Positions 23,574-30,646 of a stretch of 36,681 nucleotides of DNA are shown piece after piece (position 1 is the stretch's first letter; every line of letters starts with the position of its first letter). The notes under the pieces are model-generated. The model worked only from the letters and a program-made list of their open reading frames with translations. It was not told where the DNA came from and ran no database searches. The DNA is from an uncultured Paracoccaceae bacterium. Lineage in GTDB: Bacteria; Pseudomonadota; Alphaproteobacteria; Rhodobacterales; Rhodobacteraceae. The position numbers were made by a program, and so were the translations under genes. Where the stretch lies: positions 1-36,681 of the forward strand of contig CANLDN010000020.1 of assembly GCA_947489445.1 (NCBI GenBank), given 5' to 3'.

Positions 23574-24137
23574 TCAGCGTCCCAGCTGCAAAACGGGCAT
23601 GTCACGCTCAACTTCAAATGCCTGCGCGCCGGATGCCGTGATGATCTGCACCTCGACTTCGTTCGCATTCGGGAACGTTTCGAAATAGTCGAAGCTAATC
23701 TCGGTCAGCGCATCCGGATTGTCGCATGTCAGCCTATACTCTGCATGGAATTCCGTGTGGCCCGCTTCTTTTGCATGTTCTGCATGATCCGCGTCCCCGT
23801 GGTCATCATGTTCATCGTGCCCCTCTTCGCTTTCCAGTTCTGCCTGCGCCGCAGTCACCGTGCAGGCTGCTGCATCTGGCATGACGAAAAGGTCAAGTGG
23901 CGTGGCCAGTGTTGCAACCGCCGCCTTAATGGCGGCAAGATCGGCGTCAATCTCTGCTGTGTATTCAAATCCGACAATATCGGCACCGGGCGCGTGGAAC
24001 TCCATGGCCACGGTTGTGCCCTCTATGGCAATATTGAGCGCACCAACACCATGTTCATGGACGTCAAGTTCGCGCGTGTCTTCGGCAAGTGCCGGAGTGG
24101 CTGCAATGAGAGCAATAAGAGAGAGTGCTTGTTTCAT
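23574..24137 (-). CDS. ZrgA/DUF2796 family zinc-linked periplasmic protein (187 aa)
   Basis: Secreted His-rich protein of the DUF2796 family, whose known member ZrgA takes part in zinc acquisition in Vibrio cholerae. Signal peptide at residues 1-18 (ending TPALA), then the family opening ELDVHEHGVGALNIAIEG and a central His/Asp/Glu-rich stretch (about residues 112-138) with many His. A later domain has the motif FDYFETFPNANEVEVQIIT. The ATG at 24137 is used because it starts the signal peptide; the frame upstream runs through the Fur gene antisense. Gene order Fur-ZrgA-ATPase-permease-DUF3299 matches zinc-regulated operons known from gammaproteobacteria. Probably binds periplasmic zinc for the transporter. 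Confidence 0.87.
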   Translation of the reverse strand: MKQALSLIALIAATPALAEDTRELDVHEHGVGALNIAIEGTTVAMEFHAPGADIVGFEYTAEIDADLAAIKAAVATLATPLDLFVMPDAAACTVTAAQAELESEEGHDEHDDHGDADHAEHAKEAGHTEFHAEYRLTCDNPDALTEISFDYFETFPNANEVEVQIITASGAQAFEVERDMPVLQLGR

Positions 24138-24162
24138 GATAGATCCGATTTGATTGAGAAGA

Positions 24163-24549
24163 TCAGGCGGCGCAGGTCGCGCATTGCCCATGGATTTCAA
24201 CAATGTGCCGATCCGCCCGAAAGGCGCTTTTATCGGTAAGCGCAGTGAGTTTCGGGAGCAGATCACTTCCGTCATGTTCTTCGACCAACCCGCAGTCTTC
24301 GCAGATTGCAAGAACAGGAACGCTTTCGACGTGACTACACCGGCACGGGACGAAGGCCTTAATGGATTCCAGTCGGTGCGCACGCCCCTGATCGGTCAGG
24401 GCCGAAAGTGTGCGGTATACGGTAGGCGGTGCAATATTCGGTTCGCCAACCTGAAGACGTTCAAGGACTTGATAGGCTGTCATCGGCCGCTGGCTGGCGC
24501 CCAGTACGGTTAACACATCCTTTTGCCGGGCTGCCGCAGGTTTTCTCAT
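24163..24549 (-). CDS. Second Fur-family regulator, Zur-like (128 aa)
   Basis: Short Fur-family protein heading the ZrgA-like operon. The winged helix is visible (VLTVLGASQRPMTAYQVLERL, then PPTVYRTLSALTDQGRAHRLE). Metal-binding cysteine pairs are CEDC and the C-terminal CATC, as in Zur. At 128 residues it is about 20-30 shorter than typical Fur/Zur, mainly at the N-terminus. GGAG lies 9 bases before the ATG, so the start is well supported. It differs strongly from the Zur at 18862-19359, so it is a paralogue of older separation. It may autoregulate this operon through the palindrome at 24575-24588; the metal is inferred to be zinc. Confidence 0.88.
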   Translation of the reverse strand: MRKPAAARQKDVLTVLGASQRPMTAYQVLERLQVGEPNIAPPTVYRTLSALTDQGRAHRLESIKAFVPCRCSHVESVPVLAICEDCGLVEEHDGSDLLPKLTALTDKSAFRADRHIVEIHGQCATCAA

Positions 24550-24574
24550 CGATCAAGCTCCATCATTGCGTTCG

Positions 24575-24588
24575 TATTTTATAATATA
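24575..24588. promoter_or_regulatory. Candidate Zur/Fur-type box upstream of the Fur paralogue operon
   Basis: TATTTTATAATATA is a 14-bp palindrome with one mismatched pair, 26 bases upstream of the Fur-paralogue start. It resembles the AT-rich boxes of the znuA-zur region, and this suggests that both zinc gene clusters answer to the same kind of repressor. The remaining divergent spacer to 24852 shows no gene; AT-rich DNA at 24760-24850 probably holds the LacI-gene promoter. Confidence 0.55.
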
Positions 24589-24852
24589 ACAAACGGCAAG
24601 CCGTAAGAGTGTATTTGACCAAGTTGGCAATCTAGCCGCCGCAGTAGAAGCCCCCTTTTGCCTGCAACGTACAGGTTTTGCGTCGGCTCTCGCGGCGGAT
24701 TGTATGACGCCGGGACAAGCCGTGCCGAGGTGGACCCTCAGCGCAATTACACTAAAAAGTACAATGATTTGAAACGATTTGGTTTAAAATATATGCGATT
24801 ATCAATTAAAAATAACATTTACCTGTACAAATTGTGATAAAATATGTACCAA

Positions 24853-24870
24853 AATCTAAACGTTTAGATT
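24853..24870. promoter_or_regulatory. Perfect 18-bp palindrome, LacI-family operator
   Basis: AATCTAAACGTTTAGATT is perfectly symmetric with the central CG typical of LacI-family operators. It ends 11 bases before the GTG start of the LacI-family gene. Bound repressor would block its own transcription or early elongation. No second copy was seen before the maltoporin gene. Confidence 0.75.
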
Positions 24871-24881
24871 CGGAGTGCGAG

Positions 24882-25961
24882 GTGGCCAACCTAAAGGACA
24901 TCAGCAAAAAAGTAGGACTCTCTACAGCCACGGTCAGCCGTGCGCTCAACGGTTTCGACGATGTGCACCCCAAAACACGCGCCCGGATTGAAGAAGCGGC
25001 TCGCGAGTTGGGCTATGTCGCTAACCGGGCGGCCAAACGGTTGGTATCCGGCAAATCGAACATCATCTGCCTTGTTGCTGATCTAGAACTGGTACGAAAA
25101 ACACGCGGCGCGGGAAGTCCTGACTTCCTAGAGCTGATTTCGAGGTTGTCCTGTGACCTGGCTGAACGGGGTTTTGATCTGGTCTTTTCTGTCCAGTCCC
25201 CCAATGAAACCGCCGTTGCGAAGTATCATGACATGATCAAGCGCGGAATTGTCGACGCATTTATTGTGGGAGCCCCAGTTCAAGGCGATCCGAGGATTGC
25301 CTTCTTGCAAGAAGTTGATTTTCCCTTTGTTGTGCATGGTCTGCCGCCAGCCGGGATGGATCTGCCCTTTGTGTCTGTCGACAACGTTCAGATCGTTTGC
25401 GATCCCCTGCATGCATTGCTTGATCTGGGACACAACAACATCGCTTTGGTTCAGGGCAGCCCTGATACTACTCATGCTTTGCAACGCTGCGACGCCTATC
25501 GCGACACGCTAACGGAAATGGGTCAGGGCGTTGATGAGCGGATGATCGTCTTGGGCGGTGACAATTCATCACATCTGAAAGCCAAGTTACTTGGTCTGTT
25601 TTCAGGCCGTCTGGGTCCGCGGCCCACGGCAATTATGTGCGGGTCGATTGCATTGGCTGAGACTTGTTTCGGGATTCTTGCGGAATTGGGTCTGAGGGTG
25701 CCGGCTGATGTATCACTGGTAGCCAATGATGATGGCGGAGAACCGGTACACTTCGGTGCGGAATTGCCAGAATTGTGCCGTACTTATTTTGATTGGAGCG
25801 ATACAAGTGGTCCGCTTGCGGAAGTGGCCATTGATGTCAGTCAACGTGGCATGAGGCCGGGTCCGGAGCAACGCCGGAACCTGTCCTGTGAGATGATTTT
25901 CGGGCGGTCCATTGCGCGGCCAAGCCCGGATTTGGGGGGGAAGGAAAGAGCGCCGCAATAG
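24882..25961 (+). CDS. LacI-family transcriptional regulator of the glucan locus (359 aa)
   Basis: DNA-binding repressor or activator with a LacI helix-turn-helix at residues about 4-25 (LKDISKKVGLSTATVSRALNG), hinge region (ANRAAKRLVSGKS) and a periplasmic-binding-protein-like effector domain (VPADVSLVANDDGGEP near residue 280). The open frame reaches an ATG at 24834, but the GTG at 24882 is preferred. GGAG lies 6 bases upstream, the family N-terminus begins at ANLKDIS, and the operator palindrome would otherwise be coding. Its position ahead of a maltoporin and an amylase suggests a maltose or maltodextrin effector. Confidence 0.92.
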   Translation: MANLKDISKKVGLSTATVSRALNGFDDVHPKTRARIEEAARELGYVANRAAKRLVSGKSNIICLVADLELVRKTRGAGSPDFLELISRLSCDLAERGFDLVFSVQSPNETAVAKYHDMIKRGIVDAFIVGAPVQGDPRIAFLQEVDFPFVVHGLPPAGMDLPFVSVDNVQIVCDPLHALLDLGHNNIALVQGSPDTTHALQRCDAYRDTLTEMGQGVDERMIVLGGDNSSHLKAKLLGLFSGRLGPRPTAIMCGSIALAETCFGILAELGLRVPADVSLVANDDGGEPVHFGAELPELCRTYFDWSDTSGPLAEVAIDVSQRGMRPGPEQRRNLSCEMIFGRSIARPSPDLGGKERAPQ

Positions 25962-25992
25962 GCGTGGAATTCCAGAAATGAAAGGTCTGCAC

Positions 25993-26009
25993 AGCGCCCG
26001 CGGGGCGCT
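25993..26009 (+). terminator. GC-rich hairpin between the LacI and maltoporin genes
   Basis: AGCGCCC at 25993-25999 pairs with GGGCGCT at 26003-26009 over a 3-base loop, followed by GAGAGAGAGATTTT. It could end the LacI transcript or act as an attenuator in the maltoporin leader. Further small symmetric elements (GCGCC-TT-GGCGC at 26028-26039, CCGG-A5-CCGG at 26051-26063) follow. Confidence 0.4.
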
Positions 26010-26081
26010 GAGAGAGAGATTTTGTCTGCGCCTTGGCGCGACACATCAAACCGGAAAAACCGGATCAACCAGGAGGAAGAA

Positions 26082-27266
26082 ATGAAAAAACTACTTACAG
26101 GGACAGCGATGAGCCTTGCGCTAACTGGCGCTACAGCGGCGTTGGCAGAGGTAACGTTTTCGCAAACCGGCTACCTGCGTCTTGGCGTTGGTGAAAGCAA
26201 TGACGGCGACTTTGCTGAAATGCAGCTAAACGGCGCTTGGACAAACTATCGCCTGGGCAACGAATCCGACTTCTATGGCGAATTCGGTGTGAACATGACT
26301 AATGAGTTGGCGAATGGTAGCAAGATTGTGGGCGGGGTTCGATACCACCTGTCAGGCGACGGCAATGACCTGCGCGCCAGCGGTGAAGTCGATGCAAACC
26401 TTGCCTTGCGCGAGGTATGGCTAGGCTACGCAGGTATCGGCGATGGGGCATTGAGCGACAGCACGATCTGGGCCGGACGTCGATATTACAAGCGCAAAGA
26501 CATCCATATCATCGATTTCTACTACGAAGATTATTCGAACTTCACCGGATATGGCGTTGGTATCGAAAATATCGGCCTGAGCTTTGGTGATTTGTCGGTT
26601 GCGGCATTTGCGGATCAAGATCAAACCGTGACGACCTTCGACGCCCGGATTGAAAACATCGCGCTTGGTCAGGACTTGGTCGGTGAAGTCGGTGCGGCAT
26701 ATGCGACCGTGGACGAAGATGAACAGGGCGATGACGGTTTTGCAATTCGTGGGCATATCCAGAAGAATAACTTTGCGGGTGGTTTTCTTAAGGGCAGCCT
26801 GATGTATTCAGAAGGGGCAGCCTGGGGCTTCTTTGGGGATGGTGCATCGTTTGCGACATCGGATCGTTCGTTAGCCCGGGCCCAGATCCACGGCCTGGCA
26901 TCGCTGAGCGACCGTCTGGATTTGTTCTTTGTTGCACTGCACCAAGTCGATGACGACGACGGCACGACGACGGCGTGGAGTTCGGCTGGTGTGCGTCCGC
27001 AATATACGATCACCGACAACTTCGCGGCTGCGGTTGAGGTTGGCTTCGATTATGTGGATGAAGATGGCGACACGCGTGATCTGACCAAAGCGACGTTGGC
27101 GGGTATCTACACCTTCGGAAAACCCGGCTTTTGGTCGCGCCCTCAGTTGCGTGCTTTCGTGACGCAGGGCAACTGGAGCGAAGTGGGCGCTATCGGCAAT
27201 CAGGCGGCATTTGATACCGATACGGACGGCACATCCTACGGCATTCAGTTCGAAACCTGGTTTTGA
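26082..27266 (+). CDS. lamB: LamB-type maltoporin (394 aa)
   Basis: Outer-membrane sugar channel, expected to be an 18-stranded barrel taking up maltose and maltodextrins. Signal peptide at residues 1-22 (ending ALA). LamB-family landmarks: YRLGNESDFYGEFG early, WAGRRYYKRKDIHIIDFYY in the middle, FGKPGFWSRPQLRAFVTQGNW near the end, and a C-terminal Phe (ETWF), the outer-membrane insertion signal. An ideal AGGAGGA ribosome site lies 4 bases before the ATG. It is followed after 91 bases by a lipoprotein amylase, so external glucan could be cut and imported. The substrate is inferred from the neighbours. Confidence 0.9.
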   Translation: MKKLLTGTAMSLALTGATAALAEVTFSQTGYLRLGVGESNDGDFAEMQLNGAWTNYRLGNESDFYGEFGVNMTNELANGSKIVGGVRYHLSGDGNDLRASGEVDANLALREVWLGYAGIGDGALSDSTIWAGRRYYKRKDIHIIDFYYEDYSNFTGYGVGIENIGLSFGDLSVAAFADQDQTVTTFDARIENIALGQDLVGEVGAAYATVDEDEQGDDGFAIRGHIQKNNFAGGFLKGSLMYSEGAAWGFFGDGASFATSDRSLARAQIHGLASLSDRLDLFFVALHQVDDDDGTTTAWSSAGVRPQYTITDNFAAAVEVGFDYVDEDGDTRDLTKATLAGIYTFGKPGFWSRPQLRAFVTQGNWSEVGAIGNQAAFDTDTDGTSYGIQFETWF

Positions 27267-27298
27267 TCTCGCTACCAGATCTTATGATCAGCAGCACG

Positions 27299-27330
27299 GC
27301 GTCACCCGATGGAATGTAGTCGGGTGACGC
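27299..27330 (+). other. Long hairpin between maltoporin and amylase genes
   Basis: GCGTCACCCGA at 27299-27309 and TCGGGTGACGC at 27320-27330 form a perfect 11-bp stem with a 10-base loop. It is followed by AAAAAA rather than T's, so it is not a standard terminator on the plus strand. It is better seen as an RNA stabiliser or partial attenuator that raises porin over amylase expression. That reading is inference. Confidence 0.7.
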
Positions 27331-27357
27331 AAAAAATCCCGAACAGGAGGCTGGCAA

Positions 27358-28845
27358 ATGCGTCTTCGTACCAACTCAATAAAATGTCTGCTTGCAGCCG
27401 CGCTATTGGGCTGTGCCGATCCATCTTTGGGAGACGGCGAAGATATCGCGCCTGTCGCAACATCGAACTGGAATCGTGAAATTGTCTATTTTGTAATTCC
27501 TGATCGTTTCGCAGACGGTCGACCCAATTCTCATGAGGTTGATCCATCCAAGCCGGGTTACTTTCATGGTGGCGATTGGAAGGGGCTGACAGATCAGCTG
27601 CCATATCTTGATGATCTGGGTGTAACAGCGCTCTGGATTACACCAATTGTTGATAACATCGATGGCTTTGTCGACGGTGCCGGCTTTCCTGATTGGGCTT
27701 ATCATGGTTATTGGGCCGATGATTTCAACGCGCTTGACGAACGTCTTGGAACCGAAGCAGACCTTAAGGCGCTTGTAGACGGGGCGCATGCGCGCGGCAT
27801 GAAAGTGTTGGTTGATGTCGTATTCAATCACGTGGGCTATGGCAGTGATTATCTTGATCAGCGCCCGGATTGGGTGAGGCAAGGGGGGCAATGTGGCCAG
27901 GACGACCAGACGGCATGTCTGTTTGGTTTACCCGACCTTCGCACAGAGCGTACCGAGGTCAGGGACCATGTACTCGCCGCTCACGCTGCATGGGTCGATC
28001 GGATCGGGTTTGACGGCTATCGTATCGATACAGCAAAACATGTGGCACCCGAGGTTTTGGCTCGGAATCAACAAATGGTCGAAGATCGGTTTGGTCCGGA
28101 TTTTTTGACTTTGGGTGAGGTTTGGGGCGCGAATGCTTCATCTTTATCTTCGCAATACTTTGTGCCGGGGCTGATGAACGGTGGTATCGATTTTTCTTTC
28201 AGAGGTACGACACGCGATTGGCTTTTAGGGCGAGGCCGGACGATCGCTTATGCGAAAGGGTTTTTACCAAGACGCCACACGCACACAAGCGGCGCTGTTC
28301 TTGGACACTATCTGTCTAGCCATGATGAACCCGGGTTATTGCACGAACTGGAGAACGACCGCGCGCTTTTCAAGCTGGCTGCCGGATTGCAGATGACATC
28401 GGTGGGTATGCCCATCATCTATTATGGTGAGGAGGTCGCGCGCGATATCGGAGAGTGGCCGCAAAATCGTTCTGCAATGCCTTGGGGTGCGTCGGATGTC
28501 CAACCAGGAGCAGGGGTCGCGCAGGATGCCGATATGCTGAGTTTCTATCGAAACCTCATCGACATCCGCCGCGCGACGCCTGCACTATCGATGGGGACCT
28601 ACCGACCACTTTCATTTGAAGGCGATCTGTTGGTATTTGTCCGAAGCTGGCAAGGACAGGTTGTATTCGTTGCGGTCAATCGCGGTTCAACCATGCAATC
28701 AGCCAGCATCGAAGATGCCGCCTTTTTTGATCAGGGCGTTTGGACAGAACGCCTTGGCGGTGGCAGCGTGATCGCCTCGGATGGACAGATGTCGCTTCAG
28801 GTGCCGCCGCGTTCAATCTGGATCCTGACCCCAGCACTGAACTAA
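27358..28845 (+). CDS. Lipoprotein alpha-amylase, GH13 family (495 aa)
   Basis: Secreted alpha-glucan hydrolase. The N-terminus has a lipobox, LLGC at residues 16-19, so the mature protein starts with a lipidated Cys and is anchored to a membrane. GH13 conserved regions appear in order: VDVVFNHV, GFDGYRIDTAKH with the nucleophile D224, LGEVWG with the acid E254, and SSHDEPG with D323 as the third carboxylate (NHD is usual; Asn is replaced by Ser). Length and the long insert after the first region (CGQDDQTACLFGLPDL) resemble periplasmic amylases of the MalS type. Ribosome site AGGAGG lies just upstream. It is co-directional with the maltoporin and a downstream accessory protein. Confidence 0.92.
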   Translation: MRLRTNSIKCLLAAALLGCADPSLGDGEDIAPVATSNWNREIVYFVIPDRFADGRPNSHEVDPSKPGYFHGGDWKGLTDQLPYLDDLGVTALWITPIVDNIDGFVDGAGFPDWAYHGYWADDFNALDERLGTEADLKALVDGAHARGMKVLVDVVFNHVGYGSDYLDQRPDWVRQGGQCGQDDQTACLFGLPDLRTERTEVRDHVLAAHAAWVDRIGFDGYRIDTAKHVAPEVLARNQQMVEDRFGPDFLTLGEVWGANASSLSSQYFVPGLMNGGIDFSFRGTTRDWLLGRGRTIAYAKGFLPRRHTHTSGAVLGHYLSSHDEPGLLHELENDRALFKLAAGLQMTSVGMPIIYYGEEVARDIGEWPQNRSAMPWGASDVQPGAGVAQDADMLSFYRNLIDIRRATPALSMGTYRPLSFEGDLLVFVRSWQGQVVFVAVNRGSTMQSASIEDAAFFDQGVWTERLGGGSVIASDGQMSLQVPPRSIWILTPALN

Positions 28846-28862
28846 ACTCATTGGAGATTATC

Positions 28863-29606
28863 ATGATCCATCGCCCTATTCTTTGTATTTGCACATTGTT
28901 TTTGTCTCATGCTGTTGCTGCTGAATCCGTCACCTTTGATGATCAAAGTGGGGACGACTTTGGTCAGGGGACGCTAATCTATCCCACAAACCCGGTCTTC
29001 CGGCCGGGCGTGTTTGATTTGGTGGCCTTCACGGTAACGCCAGAGGGCGAACGCCTGCGGTTGGAGTTTGATATGGCCGCCCCAGTTCAGAATGAATGGA
29101 GCATGGCTGGTGGATTTGATGTGCAGATGTTCTTTGTGTTTGTTGATTCCGAAGCAGGAGGACACAATGATGGGTTGCCGGGGCTCAACGTTGCGTTTGC
29201 CCAAGACAGCGGTTGGGAAAAGGCTGTGGTTGTCTCACCTCAGCCTTTCGATCGTGTTGTATCGGAGATTCGGAAAGCAGGCGCGCTGGCCCCTGATGTT
29301 CTGGCGGCGCAGGACGTTTCGGCCGAGGGGTATAGGATAAGAGCGTACGTTCCGATTGCGGATATGGGTAGCGGATCGCCTGAGGGCTGGGGGTTTCAAG
29401 TGCTTGTTCAATCGAATGAAGGTTTTCCCGAAGGCAGTGACTTGCTGACCCGCCGAGTCAATGAGTTCGAAGGTGAATACCGCTTCGGCGGCGGCAATGA
29501 TGGCAATTGCGATCCTCATGTGGTCGATATTTTAGGCTCACACGAGCAGCTTGCCCATGAATGTGGCGTGAAACTCGCGACACTTGAGATGTCGCGCGCG
29601 CAGTAA
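28863..29606 (+). CDS. Secreted glucodextranase C-terminal-domain-like protein (247 aa)
   Basis: Free-standing exported module. Signal peptide at residues 1-20 (ending AVAA). The mature part starts VTFDDQSGDDFGQGTLIYPT and contains NPVFRPGVFDLVAFTV, VQMFFVFVDSEAG and DGLPGLNVAFA. As I recall it, this is the family of the C-terminal domain of glucodextranase and related amylases (PF09985-type), a beta-sandwich module. In those enzymes it is fused to a hydrolase; here it is its own gene, 17 bases after the amylase and with GGAG before the ATG. It probably binds glucan or supports the amylase or porin. No catalytic residues are evident. Confidence 0.8.
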   Translation: MIHRPILCICTLFLSHAVAAESVTFDDQSGDDFGQGTLIYPTNPVFRPGVFDLVAFTVTPEGERLRLEFDMAAPVQNEWSMAGGFDVQMFFVFVDSEAGGHNDGLPGLNVAFAQDSGWEKAVVVSPQPFDRVVSEIRKAGALAPDVLAAQDVSAEGYRIRAYVPIADMGSGSPEGWGFQVLVQSNEGFPEGSDLLTRRVNEFEGEYRFGGGNDGNCDPHVVDILGSHEQLAHECGVKLATLEMSRAQ

Positions 29607-29683
29607 GCCTGCCCATACGGACGACCAAGTGCTGCACACTCCCGCTCGAACTTGGTGGTATGGTGTCAACGAGTAGTCATGCA

Positions 29684-30646
29684 CTATTGCGCAAAATGGC
29701 AGGCTACTCGTGTTTGGCCGACTTCACGCAAATCTGGCCGTTCTTGCGTGCAGATGTTCTTGGCAATTGGACAACGCGGGTGAAAGGCACAGCCTGATGG
29801 TGGGTTGATCGGATCGGGTATCTCACCCTCAGGCAATGCAGCTTCGCGGCCGAAACCATCTATTTGCGGTGCCGCTTCCAGCAGCATCTTGGTATACGGG
29901 TGTTTGGTGTCGGCGAATAAGTCCTCTGCGCCTGCCTCCTCAACTAACCGACCCAGATAAAGTACACCAATGCGGTCTGCCATATGTCGCACAACTGTCA
30001 AGTCATGGCTGATCAGCACATAAGTCAGGCCGAAATTGTCCTTCAGGTCGCTCATCAGGTTCAGCACCTGCGCCTGCACCGACACATCCAGCGCCGATGT
30101 GGGTTCGTCACAGACAATTAGCTTCGGCTCTGACGACAGCGCACGGGCGATGCAAATCCGTTGCCGTTGTCCGCCGGAAAACTCATGCGGAAACTTCCCC
30201 GCGTCCAGCGCCGACAAACCCACCTGTTCCAGCAGCCTTTCCGCCAGCCCCGTCGCGTCGCCGCCCCGGGCCACTACCGGTTCCACGATGATATCCCGCA
30301 CCCGCCAGCGCGGGTTGAGCGAGGCATAGGGGTCCTGAAAAATCATCTGGATGTCAGACCGGATCACGTCGACCTTTTTCGCGTCAGTTTCCGTGGCCAG
30401 ATTCACGCCTTCAATCTCAACGGTCCCGCCGGACGGGGTCAGCAGCCCGACCAGCATCCGCCCGATGGTCGACTTGCCCGATCCGCTTTCGCCAACCAGC
30501 CCGTAGGTCGTGCGCTCGGTCACTTCGAAATCCACGTCGGATACGGCGGTCAGGAACGCCTTGCCGCGCCGTTCGATCACCCGGTTCAGCCAGGGTTTGG
30601 ACACGTCAAAGACCCGTGTCAGGTTCTTCACGGAAATCAGCGCCAT
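29684..30646 (-). CDS. Peptide ABC transporter ATP-binding protein, OppF/DppF-type (320 aa)
   Basis: Second ATPase of a Dpp/Opp-type importer. Seen: Walker A GLVGESGSGKSTIGRMLVGLL at about residues 51-71, signature FSGGQRQRICIARAL, Walker B LIVCDEPTSALDV, and the C-terminal oligopeptide/dipeptide motif GCAFHPRCPIAKNIC with paired Cys, which is specific to this family. Starts directly after the stop of the partner ATPase (TGA-ATG, no gap). Last gene of the five-gene operon; it faces the glucodextranase-like gene across a 77-base convergent gap. Confidence 0.94.
   Translation of the reverse strand: MALISVKNLTRVFDVSKPWLNRVIERRGKAFLTAVSDVDFEVTERTTYGLVGESGSGKSTIGRMLVGLLTPSGGTVEIEGVNLATETDAKKVDVIRSDIQMIFQDPYASLNPRWRVRDIIVEPVVARGGDATGLAERLLEQVGLSALDAGKFPHEFSGGQRQRICIARALSSEPKLIVCDEPTSALDVSVQAQVLNLMSDLKDNFGLTYVLISHDLTVVRHMADRIGVLYLGRLVEEAGAEDLFADTKHPYTKMLLEAAPQIDGFGREAALPEGEIPDPINPPSGCAFHPRCPIAKNICTQERPDLREVGQTRVACHFAQ

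Noticed and set aside
24834..24881. ATG start for the LacI-family gene 16 codons upstream
   Set aside because: The perfect operator palindrome would become coding, and GGAG is well spaced before the GTG at 24882.
29624..29656. Possible terminator (ACCAAGT and ACTTGGT) in the convergent gap
   Set aside because: Seven-bp stem with a 19-base loop and no T-tract; too weak to call.
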